Source: CAIVAT01 sp964473485 (lineage in GTDB: Bacteria; Bacteroidota; Bacteroidia; Bacteroidales; FEN-979). From it: DNA of 64,000 bases. A program made the translations under genes and the position numbers. The number at the start of each line of letters is the position of its first letter. The first letter of the stretch is position 1. Under the pieces are notes generated by a model. That model searched no databases and was not told the DNA's origin. It saw only the letters and a list, made by a program, of their open reading frames with translations. The DNA lies in the NCBI GenBank assembly GCA_964473485.1, contig CAYYPH010000020.1, forward strand, positions 1 through 64,000, written 5' to 3'. This document shows, piece after piece, positions 33,930 through 43,401 of this stretch.

Positions 33930-34171
33930 CAATTCAAAATTCAAAGTTCAACTGTCAAAATTCAAAATAGCCATTAGGGAAAATTCACTCATTATTAATA
34001 AATCAATCAGTCAATCATTCGATCAATCAATCAATTTTTTCCTGTCACCTGTCACGCGTCACGATTTTGTCACGCGTCACGGTTGGGACGGATGATTATC
34101 CGTCCCTACAATCCCACCATCCGTCCCGACGTCACGCGTCACGATTTTGTCACCCGTCACGCGTCACGTTT
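33930..34171. repeat. Compound repeat island: AAATTCA, ATCA and GTCACGCG words with a strong hairpin
   Basis: The gap between the histidine kinase and the GH3 gene holds attcaaa words (33931-33968), tcaatcat/atcaatca words (33985-34035), then gtcacgcgtcacgattttgtc blocks (34043-34082 and 34130-34167) on both sides of a perfect 9-bp hairpin GGGACGGAT-gatt-ATCCGTCCC (34085-34106) with a further atccgtccc half-site at 34118. No T-run follows the hairpin. Confidence 0.85.
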
Positions 34172-36466
34172 TTACCTGTCCCACGTAACATTTACCGATT
34201 TCACCTCCTTTGAATTGCTTCCGATCATCATCGAGAATTCGCCGGGCTCCCAGTCGTATTTCAGGTCATAATTGTAGAATTTCAGATCATCAGGGGTGAT
34301 GCTGAACTCCACCGTCGTCGATTCTCCTGCCTTCAGAAACACTTTCCGGAATCCTTTCAGCTCTTTCACCGGCCGGGTGATGCTGCCTACCAGGTCGCGG
34401 ATATAGAGTTGCACGACCTCCGCACCGTCGTATTTTCCCGAATTGGTCAGCTTCACGCTCACCGACAGGGTTTCGTCGCCCGACAGTTTCGTCTTACTGG
34501 CTTCGGCATTTCCATAGGTGAAGGTGGTATAGCTCAGCCCGAAACCAAAGGGGTACAAGGGTTCGTTGGTCACATCGAGGTAGTTGGAGCGGTATTTCTG
34601 GAACCATTGCCCGTCGGCCAGCGGCCGGCCGGTATTCTTATGATTGTAGTACAACGGGATCTGCCCGACGTTCTGCGGGAAGGTCACAGGGAGTTTACCT
34701 GAAGGGCTCACCTTACCGAACACCACATCGGCAATGGCGTTACCCGATTGCGTTCCCCCGAACCACACGTTCAGGATGGCGGGAACGTTTGCCTGTTCCC
34801 ATGCCAGGGTGAGCGGGCGGCCTGTAAACAGGACCATGATCACCGGTTTGCCGGTCCTCAGCAGGGCTTTCAGTAATTCCTGCTGGCTGCCGGGCAACGA
34901 AAGATCGGACCTGGAAGCGCTTTCGCCGCTCATCTCGGCTGCTTCGCCCACAACAGCCACCACCACATCGCATCCTTCAGCCACTTTCACGGCCTCATCC
35001 CGCAACTCCTGCGGGGTGCGCTTCTGGTCGACTCCCGGAGGTCCCCAGTTGATCCAGCTATCGAGTTTCGGATCATCCACGATGTTGCTGCCCCTGGCAT
35101 AGACGATCTCGGCTTTTTCGCCCACAAAATCTTTGAAACCCTGCAGCACGGTGACCGACTGGCTGTGGTCGGCGGCGACGCTCCACATGCCGGCCATGTT
35201 GTTCCGGTTATCGGCCAGGGGCCCGATGAGGGCGATCTTTCCACGGGGTGCCAGTGGCAGCAGGTTGTTCTCGTTCTTCAGCAAAACAAAGGTCCGTGTG
35301 GCGATCTCCCTCGCTATCCGGTTGTGTTCCGGTGTAAATATCTCTGTTTTGGCCCGGTTCATATCGCAATACCGGTAGGGGTCCTCGAAAAGTCCGAGCT
35401 TGTACTTGGCTTCGAGCATCCGTCGACAAGCCTGGTCGATCTGGGCCATGGTAACCTTTCCCTCGTCAAGCGATTTCTTCAGGGTGGTCAGAAACCCCTC
35501 CCCCACCATGTCGAAATCGACCCCCGCGTTAAGCGCAAGGGCCGAGACGGTTTGAAGATCGCCCATACCATGTGCCTCCATCTCGTTGATGGCCGTGTAG
35601 TCGGTCACCACGAATCCCTTGAATCCCCACATATCGCGCAGCACATCGGTCATCAGCCATTTGCTGCCCGAGGCGGGGATGCCGTCGACCTCATTGAAGG
35701 AGGTCATGACACTGCCTGCACCGGCATCAACAGCGGCTTTGTACGGAGGCAGGTATTCGTTGAACATGCGGATCCGGCTCATGTCGGTGGTGTTGTAATC
35801 GCGGCCGGCTTCTGCCGCACCATACATCGCGTAGTGTTTCACACAGGCCATCACGGTGTTGTTCTTCGAGAGGTCGTCGCCCTGGTAACCACGAACGTAG
35901 GCCTCAGCCGCCTGCGAGCCCAGGTAGGCATCCTCGCCGGCTCCCTCGGCGATGCGCCCCCAGCGCGGATCGCGGGCAATGTCGACCATGGGCGAATAGG
36001 TCCAGCAGATGCCGTCGGCGCTGGCCTCGGTGGCCGCGATCCGCGAAGCCTGTTCGATCAGCGACATGTCGAAGCCCGCAGCCATGGCGAGCGGTATCGG
36101 AAAGGTGGTCTGGTAACCGTGGATGACATCCATGCCGAAAATCAGCGGGATCTTCAGCCGGCTCTCCCCGACAGCCACCTTCTGCACATCGCGTATCTTT
36201 TCCAGCGATTTGATGTTGAGCAGCCCGCCGACCTTCCCCTCCTTTATCTTCTTCCCGATATCGGAATTCGAGGTCTGGCCGGTCACGATATCGCCCGATC
36301 CCGGGAGGTTGAGCTGGCCGATCTTCTCCTCGACCGTCATCTTCTTCATCAGGTCGTCGATGAAGGCATTCATGCGAGTATCCACTTTTACCGGCGCCCG
36401 CTGGGCCATGATGGCCCCGGTATGCACGGCAAAGAGCACGATTAATGTTATAATATTGATTTTCAT
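34172..36466 (-). CDS. bglX: GH3 beta-glucosidase, BglX-like, exported
   Basis: The 764-residue enzyme has a signal peptide (MKINIITLIVLFAVHTGAIMAQ), the GH3 N-terminal barrel (about 35-370) with KHYAMYGAAEAGRDYN and the nucleophile Asp in GFKGFVVTDYTAINEM, the GH3 C-terminal domain (about 390-620) and a fibronectin III-like end (about 665-745, GAEVVQLYIRDLVGSITRPVKELKGF). BglX-type enzymes release glucose from beta-gluco-oligosaccharides in the periplasm. Given the GH144 and GH94 genes in the same locus, sophorose or short beta-1,2-glucans are the likely substrates. It is the last gene of the locus, 1 bp after the SGNH gene. Confidence 0.94.
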   Translation of the reverse strand: MKINIITLIVLFAVHTGAIMAQRAPVKVDTRMNAFIDDLMKKMTVEEKIGQLNLPGSGDIVTGQTSNSDIGKKIKEGKVGGLLNIKSLEKIRDVQKVAVGESRLKIPLIFGMDVIHGYQTTFPIPLAMAAGFDMSLIEQASRIAATEASADGICWTYSPMVDIARDPRWGRIAEGAGEDAYLGSQAAEAYVRGYQGDDLSKNNTVMACVKHYAMYGAAEAGRDYNTTDMSRIRMFNEYLPPYKAAVDAGAGSVMTSFNEVDGIPASGSKWLMTDVLRDMWGFKGFVVTDYTAINEMEAHGMGDLQTVSALALNAGVDFDMVGEGFLTTLKKSLDEGKVTMAQIDQACRRMLEAKYKLGLFEDPYRYCDMNRAKTEIFTPEHNRIAREIATRTFVLLKNENNLLPLAPRGKIALIGPLADNRNNMAGMWSVAADHSQSVTVLQGFKDFVGEKAEIVYARGSNIVDDPKLDSWINWGPPGVDQKRTPQELRDEAVKVAEGCDVVVAVVGEAAEMSGESASRSDLSLPGSQQELLKALLRTGKPVIMVLFTGRPLTLAWEQANVPAILNVWFGGTQSGNAIADVVFGKVSPSGKLPVTFPQNVGQIPLYYNHKNTGRPLADGQWFQKYRSNYLDVTNEPLYPFGFGLSYTTFTYGNAEASKTKLSGDETLSVSVKLTNSGKYDGAEVVQLYIRDLVGSITRPVKELKGFRKVFLKAGESTTVEFSITPDDLKFYNYDLKYDWEPGEFSMMIGSNSKEVKSVNVTWDR

Positions 36467-36467
36467 G

Positions 36468-37232
36468 TTATTGTATTTGTTTGATTAAAGTTGGTCTGAT
36501 GGCTTCCTGCCAGATCTTGTATCCCTTAACGTTCATGTGCAGCCTGTCATCGAGGAAGATGGTCGAATCGGGGGTTCCCGCTGCGTTCAGCATCATGTCC
36601 CAGACATTCACGAAGCCGGCCCGCGGTTGTTTTTTGATGAAACGCATGATCTCATCGTTGGCCTGCCTGAACCTGGGAGCAAGATTCCAACGGCTGGGGC
36701 TCGGCTTGATCGAAATGTAGGTGATCCTCGTCTTCGGAAAGGCCTTCCGGATCATGCCGAACAGCTTGGTGAACCGTTGGGTGACCATGGCAACCGTCAC
36801 GGTATCGCTGGCCGCGAAATCATTTTCGCCGCAATACAAAACAACCTGGCGAGGCGAACAGGGCCGGTACACCTGGTCGAAATACCGGATCTGATCTGCC
36901 AGGGTGGATCCCCCGAAACCCCGGTTAATGATGATATGGCCAGGGAAGTAATCACCCACATCCTTCCACATGGTAAAAGACGAACTGCCGGCAAAAAGGA
37001 TGGCCTTTGGCGGAGGGGTTCTCAGACTGTCCTGCTCCCTGAATTTCCGGATATCTTCAGCAAAGGGTTGTGAAATTCCCCGGAAGCCGGTCGCGACTAG
37101 ACAGCAGAGCAGCCACAGCATGACAACGGCCCGCAGAAAGGCCTGAGCCCGGCGTCGGCTGCACATCAACAGCAGCAGATCGCTGTCTCCAGATGACCGT
37201 ATATCCACGCTGCAGTTCATACCGGACTTCAT
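36468..37232 (-). CDS. Exported SGNH/GDSL-family hydrolase
   Basis: The 254-residue protein has an N-terminal hydrophobic signal (AVVMLWLLCCLVATGF) and the SGNH blocks: ILFAGSSSFTMW (nucleophile Ser), NRGFGGSTLAD (Gly), VLYCGENDFAASD (Asn of GxND) and a C-terminal DRLHMNVKGYKIW (Asp-x-x-His pair). Such enzymes are carbohydrate esterases or lipases; here removal of ester decorations (acetyl, succinyl) from the glucan is plausible. An ATG at 37166 gives a tidier signal peptide. It is sandwiched between GH43 (18 bp) and GH3 (1 bp) genes. Confidence 0.9.
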   Translation of the reverse strand: MKSGMNCSVDIRSSGDSDLLLLMCSRRRAQAFLRAVVMLWLLCCLVATGFRGISQPFAEDIRKFREQDSLRTPPPKAILFAGSSSFTMWKDVGDYFPGHIIINRGFGGSTLADQIRYFDQVYRPCSPRQVVLYCGENDFAASDTVTVAMVTQRFTKLFGMIRKAFPKTRITYISIKPSPSRWNLAPRFRQANDEIMRFIKKQPRAGFVNVWDMMLNAAGTPDSTIFLDDRLHMNVKGYKIWQEAIRPTLIKQIQ

Positions 37233-37250
37233 ATTATTTTCAGCTTTTTT

Positions 37251-39020
37251 TCATTCTGCCTTTACCGGCGGGATGGTCGCACTGACCCCGTTCTCGTTGA
37301 TCGCTTCGATGGTGAAATAATAGGTTTTTTCATTGTCCATGGTCTTCAGCCAGTATTCATTGGCGCTGTGAACCATGATGCAATTATACAACTTATCGGG
37401 TTCTGTCCCCATGTAAATGTTGTAGGCGTAAGCATTGTCGACCGGCTGCCACTTCAGCCAGGCGCTGCGAGGGTCTTTCCTGGTACGCAGGACAATGAGC
37501 TCCTTTACGGCTTCCGGCTTTTGTCCGGCGCCGAGCCCGAAGACGCGAAACCCGCTGATGGCAAAACGTCCGGTTGGCATGTGGATGTTCTGGAGCTTCA
37601 GGTACCTTGTTTTCACCGGTGTTCCGAGCTCCACATAATCATGCGGAACATCAGCGGTGTTCTGGCTTTTGTCAACCAGAAGGTTCCACTTTTTACCGTC
37701 GGATGATTCCATGATTCTGTAACGGTGAAAGACCCCCAGGCTCTTTCCCAGAAATTCTGCATCCTGGTCGGCATAATTGACCTGGAGGGCCATCACGGTG
37801 GCCACTTCACCCAGGTCGGTCTGTATCCATTCGTTTTCATCGGCGGTTTGAGCCGACCAGTAAGTTTTGATGCTTTCATCGACGGCAAATGCCGCCTGGT
37901 AATGGCCATATACCGACGACACGGCCACCGGTTTCTGGTAATTCAGCAGCATCCAGCCGGTGAACCTGCTCTTCAGGTGGTTGGTTTTGCCGTCGGGAAG
38001 GTAATGCGGGTAATCGCCAAAAGCGGTGTTGCAGTACATCACATCGTCATTGTCGAAACCGGCGGGCCATATGCCGATCCGCCGCTCAAAATTGTTCTTG
38101 ACGCAAACGCCGATCGTTGAAACATGCCAGTAGTTGCCCCAGTTGTCCTGGTAAGTGGCGCCATGTCCGGCTCCGTTGGCAAAACCACCGGCCTTGTAGC
38201 TCAAGGGCATCGACTGGGGGATGTTTTCATCCCGGAAAAGCGGATCTTTCCCGACTACGACACCGTCGGCATACCCGCTGAATTCGGTCCCCGGGGCGCC
38301 GTATTGCAGGTAATATTTCCCGTTGTGCTTCGTCATCCATGCGCCTTCGATGAAGGGGTCGAGGAAGGTGTTGTCCATGTGCTCGCCAAACCGCTGCCAT
38401 CCATATCGCCAGGGCTCAAGGAGGTACATTTCGCGGCGCATCGACTTCGGTTCCATGGTCTTGCGGTCGAGTTCCACGCCGTAGAGTGGGTACTCGTTGC
38501 TGCTGCCGTTATACATGTAAAAGCGGCCATCGTCGTCGGTGAAAAAGGCCGGGTCCCAACCCCCGATGGTGAATTTTTCCACCAGCGGCTTCCAGTCGTC
38601 CACCTTCGGGTTGGTGCTCATCCATATCGTGAACCCGCTGGTGTAGGTTGATCCGAAAACCAGCATGGTATCGCCGATGATCCCCACCGCCGGGGCGCAA
38701 AGTTCGTCATATCCCTCGTTCCAGGGCCGGAGAAATTTTCGCGGGACAAAATTCCAGCGGAGCATGTCGCTGCTCCACCAGTATCCCCATTGGTTGGTGG
38801 AGAAGAGGAAATAATCTCCCTTGTAGTTGACGATCACCGGGTCGGCCGTGGCCCGGTGCCTGCCCCACTCGCTGAAGTTCGGAATGGGCGTGTAGCCGTA
38901 ATCGATGTTCACCGGGTTGCAGTAAGTCTTTTGCTGCGCTTCTGCAGGCAGATGCGTCATCACGGTCAGGCAGGCCATGATTATCACCTGCGCAAGAGTT
39001 ATTAAACGGTCGTTTCTCAT
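37251..39020 (-). CDS. Exported GH43-type glycosidase with F5/8-type (CBM32-like) and Fn3 domains
   Basis: The 589-residue protein has a signal peptide (to about residue 28, AEAQ). The five-bladed propeller of GH43 spans about 45-350, with candidate catalytic acids in ATADPVIVNYKGDYFLFS (Asp base), WDPAFFTDDDGRFYMY (Asp) and DPFIEGAWMTKHNGKYYLQYG (Glu acid). A discoidin-like domain follows (about 365-490, AVDESIKTYWSAQ ... RYLKLQNIHM), then one Fn3 domain (about 500-589). Many GH43 enzymes act on arabinose/xylose links, others on galactose; the substrate here is open. It is followed closely by the SGNH and GH3 genes. Confidence 0.87.
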   Translation of the reverse strand: MRNDRLITLAQVIIMACLTVMTHLPAEAQQKTYCNPVNIDYGYTPIPNFSEWGRHRATADPVIVNYKGDYFLFSTNQWGYWWSSDMLRWNFVPRKFLRPWNEGYDELCAPAVGIIGDTMLVFGSTYTSGFTIWMSTNPKVDDWKPLVEKFTIGGWDPAFFTDDDGRFYMYNGSSNEYPLYGVELDRKTMEPKSMRREMYLLEPWRYGWQRFGEHMDNTFLDPFIEGAWMTKHNGKYYLQYGAPGTEFSGYADGVVVGKDPLFRDENIPQSMPLSYKAGGFANGAGHGATYQDNWGNYWHVSTIGVCVKNNFERRIGIWPAGFDNDDVMYCNTAFGDYPHYLPDGKTNHLKSRFTGWMLLNYQKPVAVSSVYGHYQAAFAVDESIKTYWSAQTADENEWIQTDLGEVATVMALQVNYADQDAEFLGKSLGVFHRYRIMESSDGKKWNLLVDKSQNTADVPHDYVELGTPVKTRYLKLQNIHMPTGRFAISGFRVFGLGAGQKPEAVKELIVLRTRKDPRSAWLKWQPVDNAYAYNIYMGTEPDKLYNCIMVHSANEYWLKTMDNEKTYYFTIEAINENGVSATIPPVKAE

Positions 39021-39094
39021 TTTATCTCGGTTTATCGGCTTTAATCGTTAGAATCATGGTACCCCTTTCCGCGTCACTTGATTGCCATGGCCCG

Positions 39095-39281
39095 AGGGCC
39101 GTGGAAGGGAGAAGGGAGAAGGGGGAATTGACAATTGACAATTGACAATTGACAATTGAAAATGGAAAATTGAAAACGGAAAACGAGGTAGTCATTCAAT
39201 CAATTAGTCAATAATTCACTCATTCACTCATTCACTCAATCACACATTAAATTGGGTCACGCGTCACGCGTCACGGATTTG
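39095..39281. repeat. Compound repeat island: GGGAGAA, ACAATTG, ATTCACTC and GTCACGCG words
   Basis: The gap between the GH31 and GH43 genes contains, in order, gggagaa copies (39109-39124), five acaattg copies (39126-39160), ggaaaa/tgaaaa words, cattcactc copies (39190-39240) and gtcacgcg copies (39257-39280). The palindrome ggcccgagggcc (39091-39102) precedes them. No ORF is credible. Confidence 0.85.
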
Positions 39282-41876
39282 TCACCAGTTTATTCTTATC
39301 TCGTCTGCACTGTTCGTTACTGTGAATGTCTGCTGTTTCCCCGTTCTTTCATTGGCCCGCAGGCTTCTGTAATACCCGCGATCGTAAAGATCATCAAGGT
39401 ACCGCAGCCCGTCGAGTACCCTGGTTTGACCGATGGTTACCGGCAACGCTGTTCCGTTGACCTTCACCAAATCCATCTGTTCGGTGAACCCGTGAAGAAT
39501 AAATTGAACATGACCGAAATCCGACCTGAAGTTGCCGCCGGCTTCCGACAGCATAATCTGCCTGTTTACAGGATCGAAGAGGATCAGCCGTTTATGCCAG
39601 GCGCCGTGACGGTAATCCATGGTGCTGCCATCATCCTCATAATAGGTAAAGATGTTGGGCCGGCTGCCGTTATAGATGTGCAGGAACAGGGTATCAGACG
39701 GTTTGTCGGCCGTTGACTGCACCAGGCTTTGCATCGGTATGACCGATGAGGCCCTGACGTACAGCGGGATCTCGTGGATCTTCAGTTCGCGCGACATTTC
39801 CCGGTTTCCATCAACCAACGAATCGGTGTACAGATCGAACCACTTTCCTGCAGGCAGGTAGAACCGCTTGACCTTTTCGGCACTGGTGACCGGGACCACA
39901 AGCAGGGCATCGCCGCAAAGGAACTGGTACTGGTAGAGGTTGTCGTAGATCTTTTCATCGAAGGGATCGCTGATACAGAGGCTCCGGGCAATGGGCATCC
40001 CGGTCAGGGTACATTCGTAAAACATCGAGTACAGATAGGGCATCAGCCGGTAACGGAACCCAATGTACTCCCTGGCGATCGCCTCGGCCTCCTCGCCGTA
40101 GCTCCAGGGCTCGTTGGCCGTGGCGAATGCCTCCTTGTGATTCCTGGCGTAGGGGGCAAACACGCCCACTTCGATCCAGCGCATAAACAGCTCTTTGGTT
40201 GTATTGCCGATGTAACCCCCGATGTCGTCGCCCACAAAGGCAAGTCCCGAAAGGCCCAGCTGGGTGTTCAGCAGGGTGCCGCCGAGCAGGTATTCGTCGC
40301 GGGCGGTGTTGTCGCCGGTCCATACCGCGGCATACCGCTGTACCCCGGCAAATCCCGAACGGGTGAGAATGAAGGGCCTGCGGTTGCCGCCGTACTTAAC
40401 CGCCGATTCAAAGCTGCTGCGGGCCATCAGCATGCCGTAGAGGTTTTTTGCCTCCAGGGCATTGGCCTTTCTGCCATCGAAATCAAAGAGCAGGTTATCG
40501 GGCAGGTAGCTCCCTCCCACCGCTGGTTCGTTCATGTCGTTCCAGTAGCCATGGATGCCGTTTTCGGGCAGGAACTTCATGTTTTCGATCCACCATTCAC
40601 GGGCAGCGGGTTTTGTGAAATCGACAAAGTTGTTCAGGCTGGGGGCAATCTCGGCGGTGTATAGCGAACCGTCGGCAAATTTCAGGAAAACGTCTTTCTC
40701 CAGCCCGTCGTGATGGGCAAAGTAGGAGCTATCGCGTCTGATACCGGGATTTACCGATGCAGTGACCTCTATGTTGAGCGATTTAAGGTAGGCCGTAAGA
40801 CCCGGCAGGTCGGGGAAACGTTTTGTGTTCACGCGGAACGGCTCGTAATCCTGCAGGTAATCGGCGTCAAGCACGATGCAGTCGACGGGGATCTTCTTGA
40901 CCCGGAAGGTCTCGGCCAGGATCCTGACGTTGTGCTGCGGAAAGTAGCTGCAACGGCTCTGATGGTAACCGAGGCTCCATTTCGGCGGCAGTGGCATGCG
41001 GCCAGTCAGCCCGGTGTAATGCATGAGTAGTTTCGCGATGTTTTCGTCATGGATGAAAAAGTAATCGGCATCGCCACACTCGGCAGTGACCGACATGAAT
41101 TCAGGGGTGGAAATGCCGAAGTTGAAAAAGGTCTTGCAGGTATTGTGAAAGAAAAGACCGTAAACATCCGGTTCAAGGATGCCGATGTAAAAGGGGATAC
41201 TCACATACATCGGCAGGCGAGGATCGCCATACCTGTACGTGTCGGTGTTGTTGAGCGTAACGGCAGTTCCCCTCCGGTCAAGGTTTCCCAGGGCCTCACC
41301 CAGCCCGACAAACCGTTCCCCCGGAAACAGCTTTTTATAGATGGTCGGGCGCGATCCGGTAAAACCAACCCCAAACCCCTCCCCTTCCATGTCCTCGTTG
41401 ATGACCCTGCCCTCCCTGTTCCTGAAGATCACCCGGAACCTGGGTCTTTTCACGATCTCCATTGCCAGGGCATCCGTGACCAGGAAGATGGAATGCTCCT
41501 TTTCGGTGACCGAGAATGTCTTGTTCCCGGCGGGTTCCAAAGTATCAAGGACATAGGAAAAATCGCCGGCTAAAGGTTGCTGCGAAACCTGCACCCGGAT
41601 CACGTGCTGGTTATACACCCTGATCCGGAACCAGGCTCCTTCAGCGCTGCCTTCCAATCCCTGCACGGTCTTCGTCCAGGTGAGAACCGGGCCGGCGCTC
41701 TTCACCTGGGCTTCAGTTCGGAGTGGTAGCCCCGCAAGCAGAATCAAACATAACACGGTTATTGTGACCTGCGAAAGGCCGTACATGTGTTGCCTTGAAT
41801 GTGCAGATAAATGCCGGCTTTTCGCGGAGGTACCCCATGCCGGCTGATCGTTGGTTTGTAGCATCATTGCACTCAT
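39282..41876 (-). CDS. GH31 alpha-glucosidase family protein, exported
   Basis: The protein (864 residues from the chosen start) has a GH31 core: nucleophile Asp in GYWNDMNEPAVGG, acid/base Asp in WTGDNTARDEYL, and the family segments LPPKWSLGYHQSRCSYFP and PVDCIVLDADYLQDYEPF. N-terminal galactose-mutarotase-like and C-terminal beta domains flank it. The signal peptide is around MYGLSQVTITVLCLILLAGLPLRTEA. Its start is uncertain: ATG 41876 overlaps the upstream GH144 stop (ATGA) and suggests coupling, while ATG 41786 begins right at the signal peptide. GH31 enzymes act on alpha-linkages, which is odd beside beta-1,2-glucanases and suggests a decorated or mixed substrate. Confidence 0.92.
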   Translation of the reverse strand: MSAMMLQTNDQPAWGTSAKSRHLSAHSRQHMYGLSQVTITVLCLILLAGLPLRTEAQVKSAGPVLTWTKTVQGLEGSAEGAWFRIRVYNQHVIRVQVSQQPLAGDFSYVLDTLEPAGNKTFSVTEKEHSIFLVTDALAMEIVKRPRFRVIFRNREGRVINEDMEGEGFGVGFTGSRPTIYKKLFPGERFVGLGEALGNLDRRGTAVTLNNTDTYRYGDPRLPMYVSIPFYIGILEPDVYGLFFHNTCKTFFNFGISTPEFMSVTAECGDADYFFIHDENIAKLLMHYTGLTGRMPLPPKWSLGYHQSRCSYFPQHNVRILAETFRVKKIPVDCIVLDADYLQDYEPFRVNTKRFPDLPGLTAYLKSLNIEVTASVNPGIRRDSSYFAHHDGLEKDVFLKFADGSLYTAEIAPSLNNFVDFTKPAAREWWIENMKFLPENGIHGYWNDMNEPAVGGSYLPDNLLFDFDGRKANALEAKNLYGMLMARSSFESAVKYGGNRRPFILTRSGFAGVQRYAAVWTGDNTARDEYLLGGTLLNTQLGLSGLAFVGDDIGGYIGNTTKELFMRWIEVGVFAPYARNHKEAFATANEPWSYGEEAEAIAREYIGFRYRLMPYLYSMFYECTLTGMPIARSLCISDPFDEKIYDNLYQYQFLCGDALLVVPVTSAEKVKRFYLPAGKWFDLYTDSLVDGNREMSRELKIHEIPLYVRASSVIPMQSLVQSTADKPSDTLFLHIYNGSRPNIFTYYEDDGSTMDYRHGAWHKRLILFDPVNRQIMLSEAGGNFRSDFGHVQFILHGFTEQMDLVKVNGTALPVTIGQTRVLDGLRYLDDLYDRGYYRSLRANERTGKQQTFTVTNSADEIRINW

Positions 41877-43306
41877 TTTCCTGAAATCCGCGGGCTGCTG
41901 AAACCAAGTCTTTTCAACCCTCTCTGTATATCGGGTATTTTCATGAAAAGATCCCATAGCATGCCGGTACGGTAATTCTCGATCATCACGACAACCGGCC
42001 CCTGGTCGATGGCCAGGTGGCTCTTCGCGTACCATTCATGCGTTTCGCTGAAGCCGTCCACGAACCCGTATTCACTCCAGATACGGTCGCCCAGCGTTTC
42101 GTAAAAATGCCGTAGCGCCTGCATCGAATATTCGGGCGTGTAAGGGAACGATGACAAGGCAGCGGTTGGCTGGATGACACCGAAATCGGTATCGGGACAA
42201 TGGGCCACATAACCTTTGAAACTGTCGCCCGCGGTCAATCCCCAGCAGTTCTCCCCGTAGCCCTTGTACTTCTTGGGATTGGCGATGCAGTAAGCGCGGT
42301 TGATCAGGGTATGGTTCCTTCCCTGAACGAAATAATCAATCCCCAGTGTGTCTTTGAGCCCGCGCGGATCGATTCCGAGGAAGGTGTAATGGACGAAAAA
42401 GAGCGGTCCGCCCGCCTCATAGTTTCCCAGCGGCAGTTCGATGCCGTAGTACGATTTGCCGTTCCTGAATCCCTGGCTTCCCACCCAGGCGCCGTCGTAC
42501 GCCGCTTTGGGGATGGGATGGGTCGGCGAGGAGGCCGCCATGATATAGGTGATCAGGCATTCGTTCCATCCCCAGATGGGGAAGTTCATGTCGAACCCGT
42601 TGTTGGGACTCCAGTGCCAGTAAAGTTTCTTCTCCCCGTTGGTATGCCAGTTCCAGTTGGCCACATTCCACATCTGTGTGATGCGTTTCCGCAGGTAGAC
42701 CTCGATGGGCCGGTCGGAATTAAAATACTCCCGGGCGCAGAGGAACCCCATAAGCAGATAGGAGGTTTCCACCAGGTCGGCTGCGTCGTCGAGCCGGTCG
42801 AATTTGATGGTCTTTCCGGTGCGGCCATCCATGAAATGCGGATAGATGCCATGAAAACAGTCGGCGTTGATCAGGAAATCGGCGATCTGCACCAGTCTCT
42901 TCACCGCGGTATCCCTGCCTATCCATCCCCTTTCGACCGCCACGATGGTGCTCATGATGCCGAAACCGGTGCCGCCGATGGCACAGGCATCAGGTCCGAA
43001 CGGGGTCCGGCTGAAATTGGGCTCACCCCAGGCCTCGTTGATGTAATCCCAATAGTGTTCGGCCAGAACCGTATTGCTGCGCTCCCTGGCAAGTCCGCTC
43101 ACCGGGTGGGCGCCATGCCAGAAAAAACGGAAGGTTTGCCGCTGCACCAGTTCGAGCAGGGCTGTATCGGGTAAACCTTTTATAATCCCTTCGGCGGGGA
43201 TTACGGAATGGCTGGCACGGGCCACCTGGGCCTGCAGGATGTTTGGCGCCGCTGACAACAATGCCAGGTAAACCAAAACAAGGGTGATCGTTCTTCTGAG
43301 CATCAT
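41873..43306 (-). CDS. GH144-type beta-1,2-glucanase (glycoamylase domain), exported
   Basis: The 477-residue protein has a signal peptide (MMLRRTITLVLVYLALLSAAPNILQAQ) and then one (alpha/alpha)6-barrel of the Pfam Glycoamylase type: FFWHGAHPVSGLARERSN, GGTGFGIMSTIVAVERGW, WHWSPNNGFDMNFPIWGWNECLITYI, GYGENCWGLTAGD and IDQGPVVVMIENYRTGMLW. GH144 members characterised in Bacteroidota are endo-beta-1,2-glucanases or sophorose-releasing exo-enzymes. With no sorting domain it should be periplasmic. Its ATGA overlap with GH31 ties the two in translation. Confidence 0.9.
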   Translation of the reverse strand: MMLRRTITLVLVYLALLSAAPNILQAQVARASHSVIPAEGIIKGLPDTALLELVQRQTFRFFWHGAHPVSGLARERSNTVLAEHYWDYINEAWGEPNFSRTPFGPDACAIGGTGFGIMSTIVAVERGWIGRDTAVKRLVQIADFLINADCFHGIYPHFMDGRTGKTIKFDRLDDAADLVETSYLLMGFLCAREYFNSDRPIEVYLRKRITQMWNVANWNWHTNGEKKLYWHWSPNNGFDMNFPIWGWNECLITYIMAASSPTHPIPKAAYDGAWVGSQGFRNGKSYYGIELPLGNYEAGGPLFFVHYTFLGIDPRGLKDTLGIDYFVQGRNHTLINRAYCIANPKKYKGYGENCWGLTAGDSFKGYVAHCPDTDFGVIQPTAALSSFPYTPEYSMQALRHFYETLGDRIWSEYGFVDGFSETHEWYAKSHLAIDQGPVVVMIENYRTGMLWDLFMKIPDIQRGLKRLGFSSPRISGK

Positions 43307-43350
43307 GATGGTTAGTAATCGGATGAAGGAACCATGTAAGTGATAAGATG

Positions 43351-43386
43351 AAAAAAGAGGGGAAGTGACCTTCCCCTCTTTTTTTT
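43351..43386 (-). terminator. Bidirectional Rho-independent terminator
   Basis: A perfect 9-bp stem GAGGGGAAG/CTTCCCCTC with loop TGAC is flanked by A6 and T8, giving a U-run in both directions. It ends the SusC-SusD-LamG transcript and separates it from the GH144-GH31 genes. Confidence 0.88.
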
Positions 43387-43401
43387 ACGGGAATCCGTAA
43401 T

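Noticed and set aside
35165..36445. Long plus-strand frame opposite the GH3 gene
   Set aside because: Antisense shadow of the GH3 beta-glucosidase; no recognisable motif or start signal.
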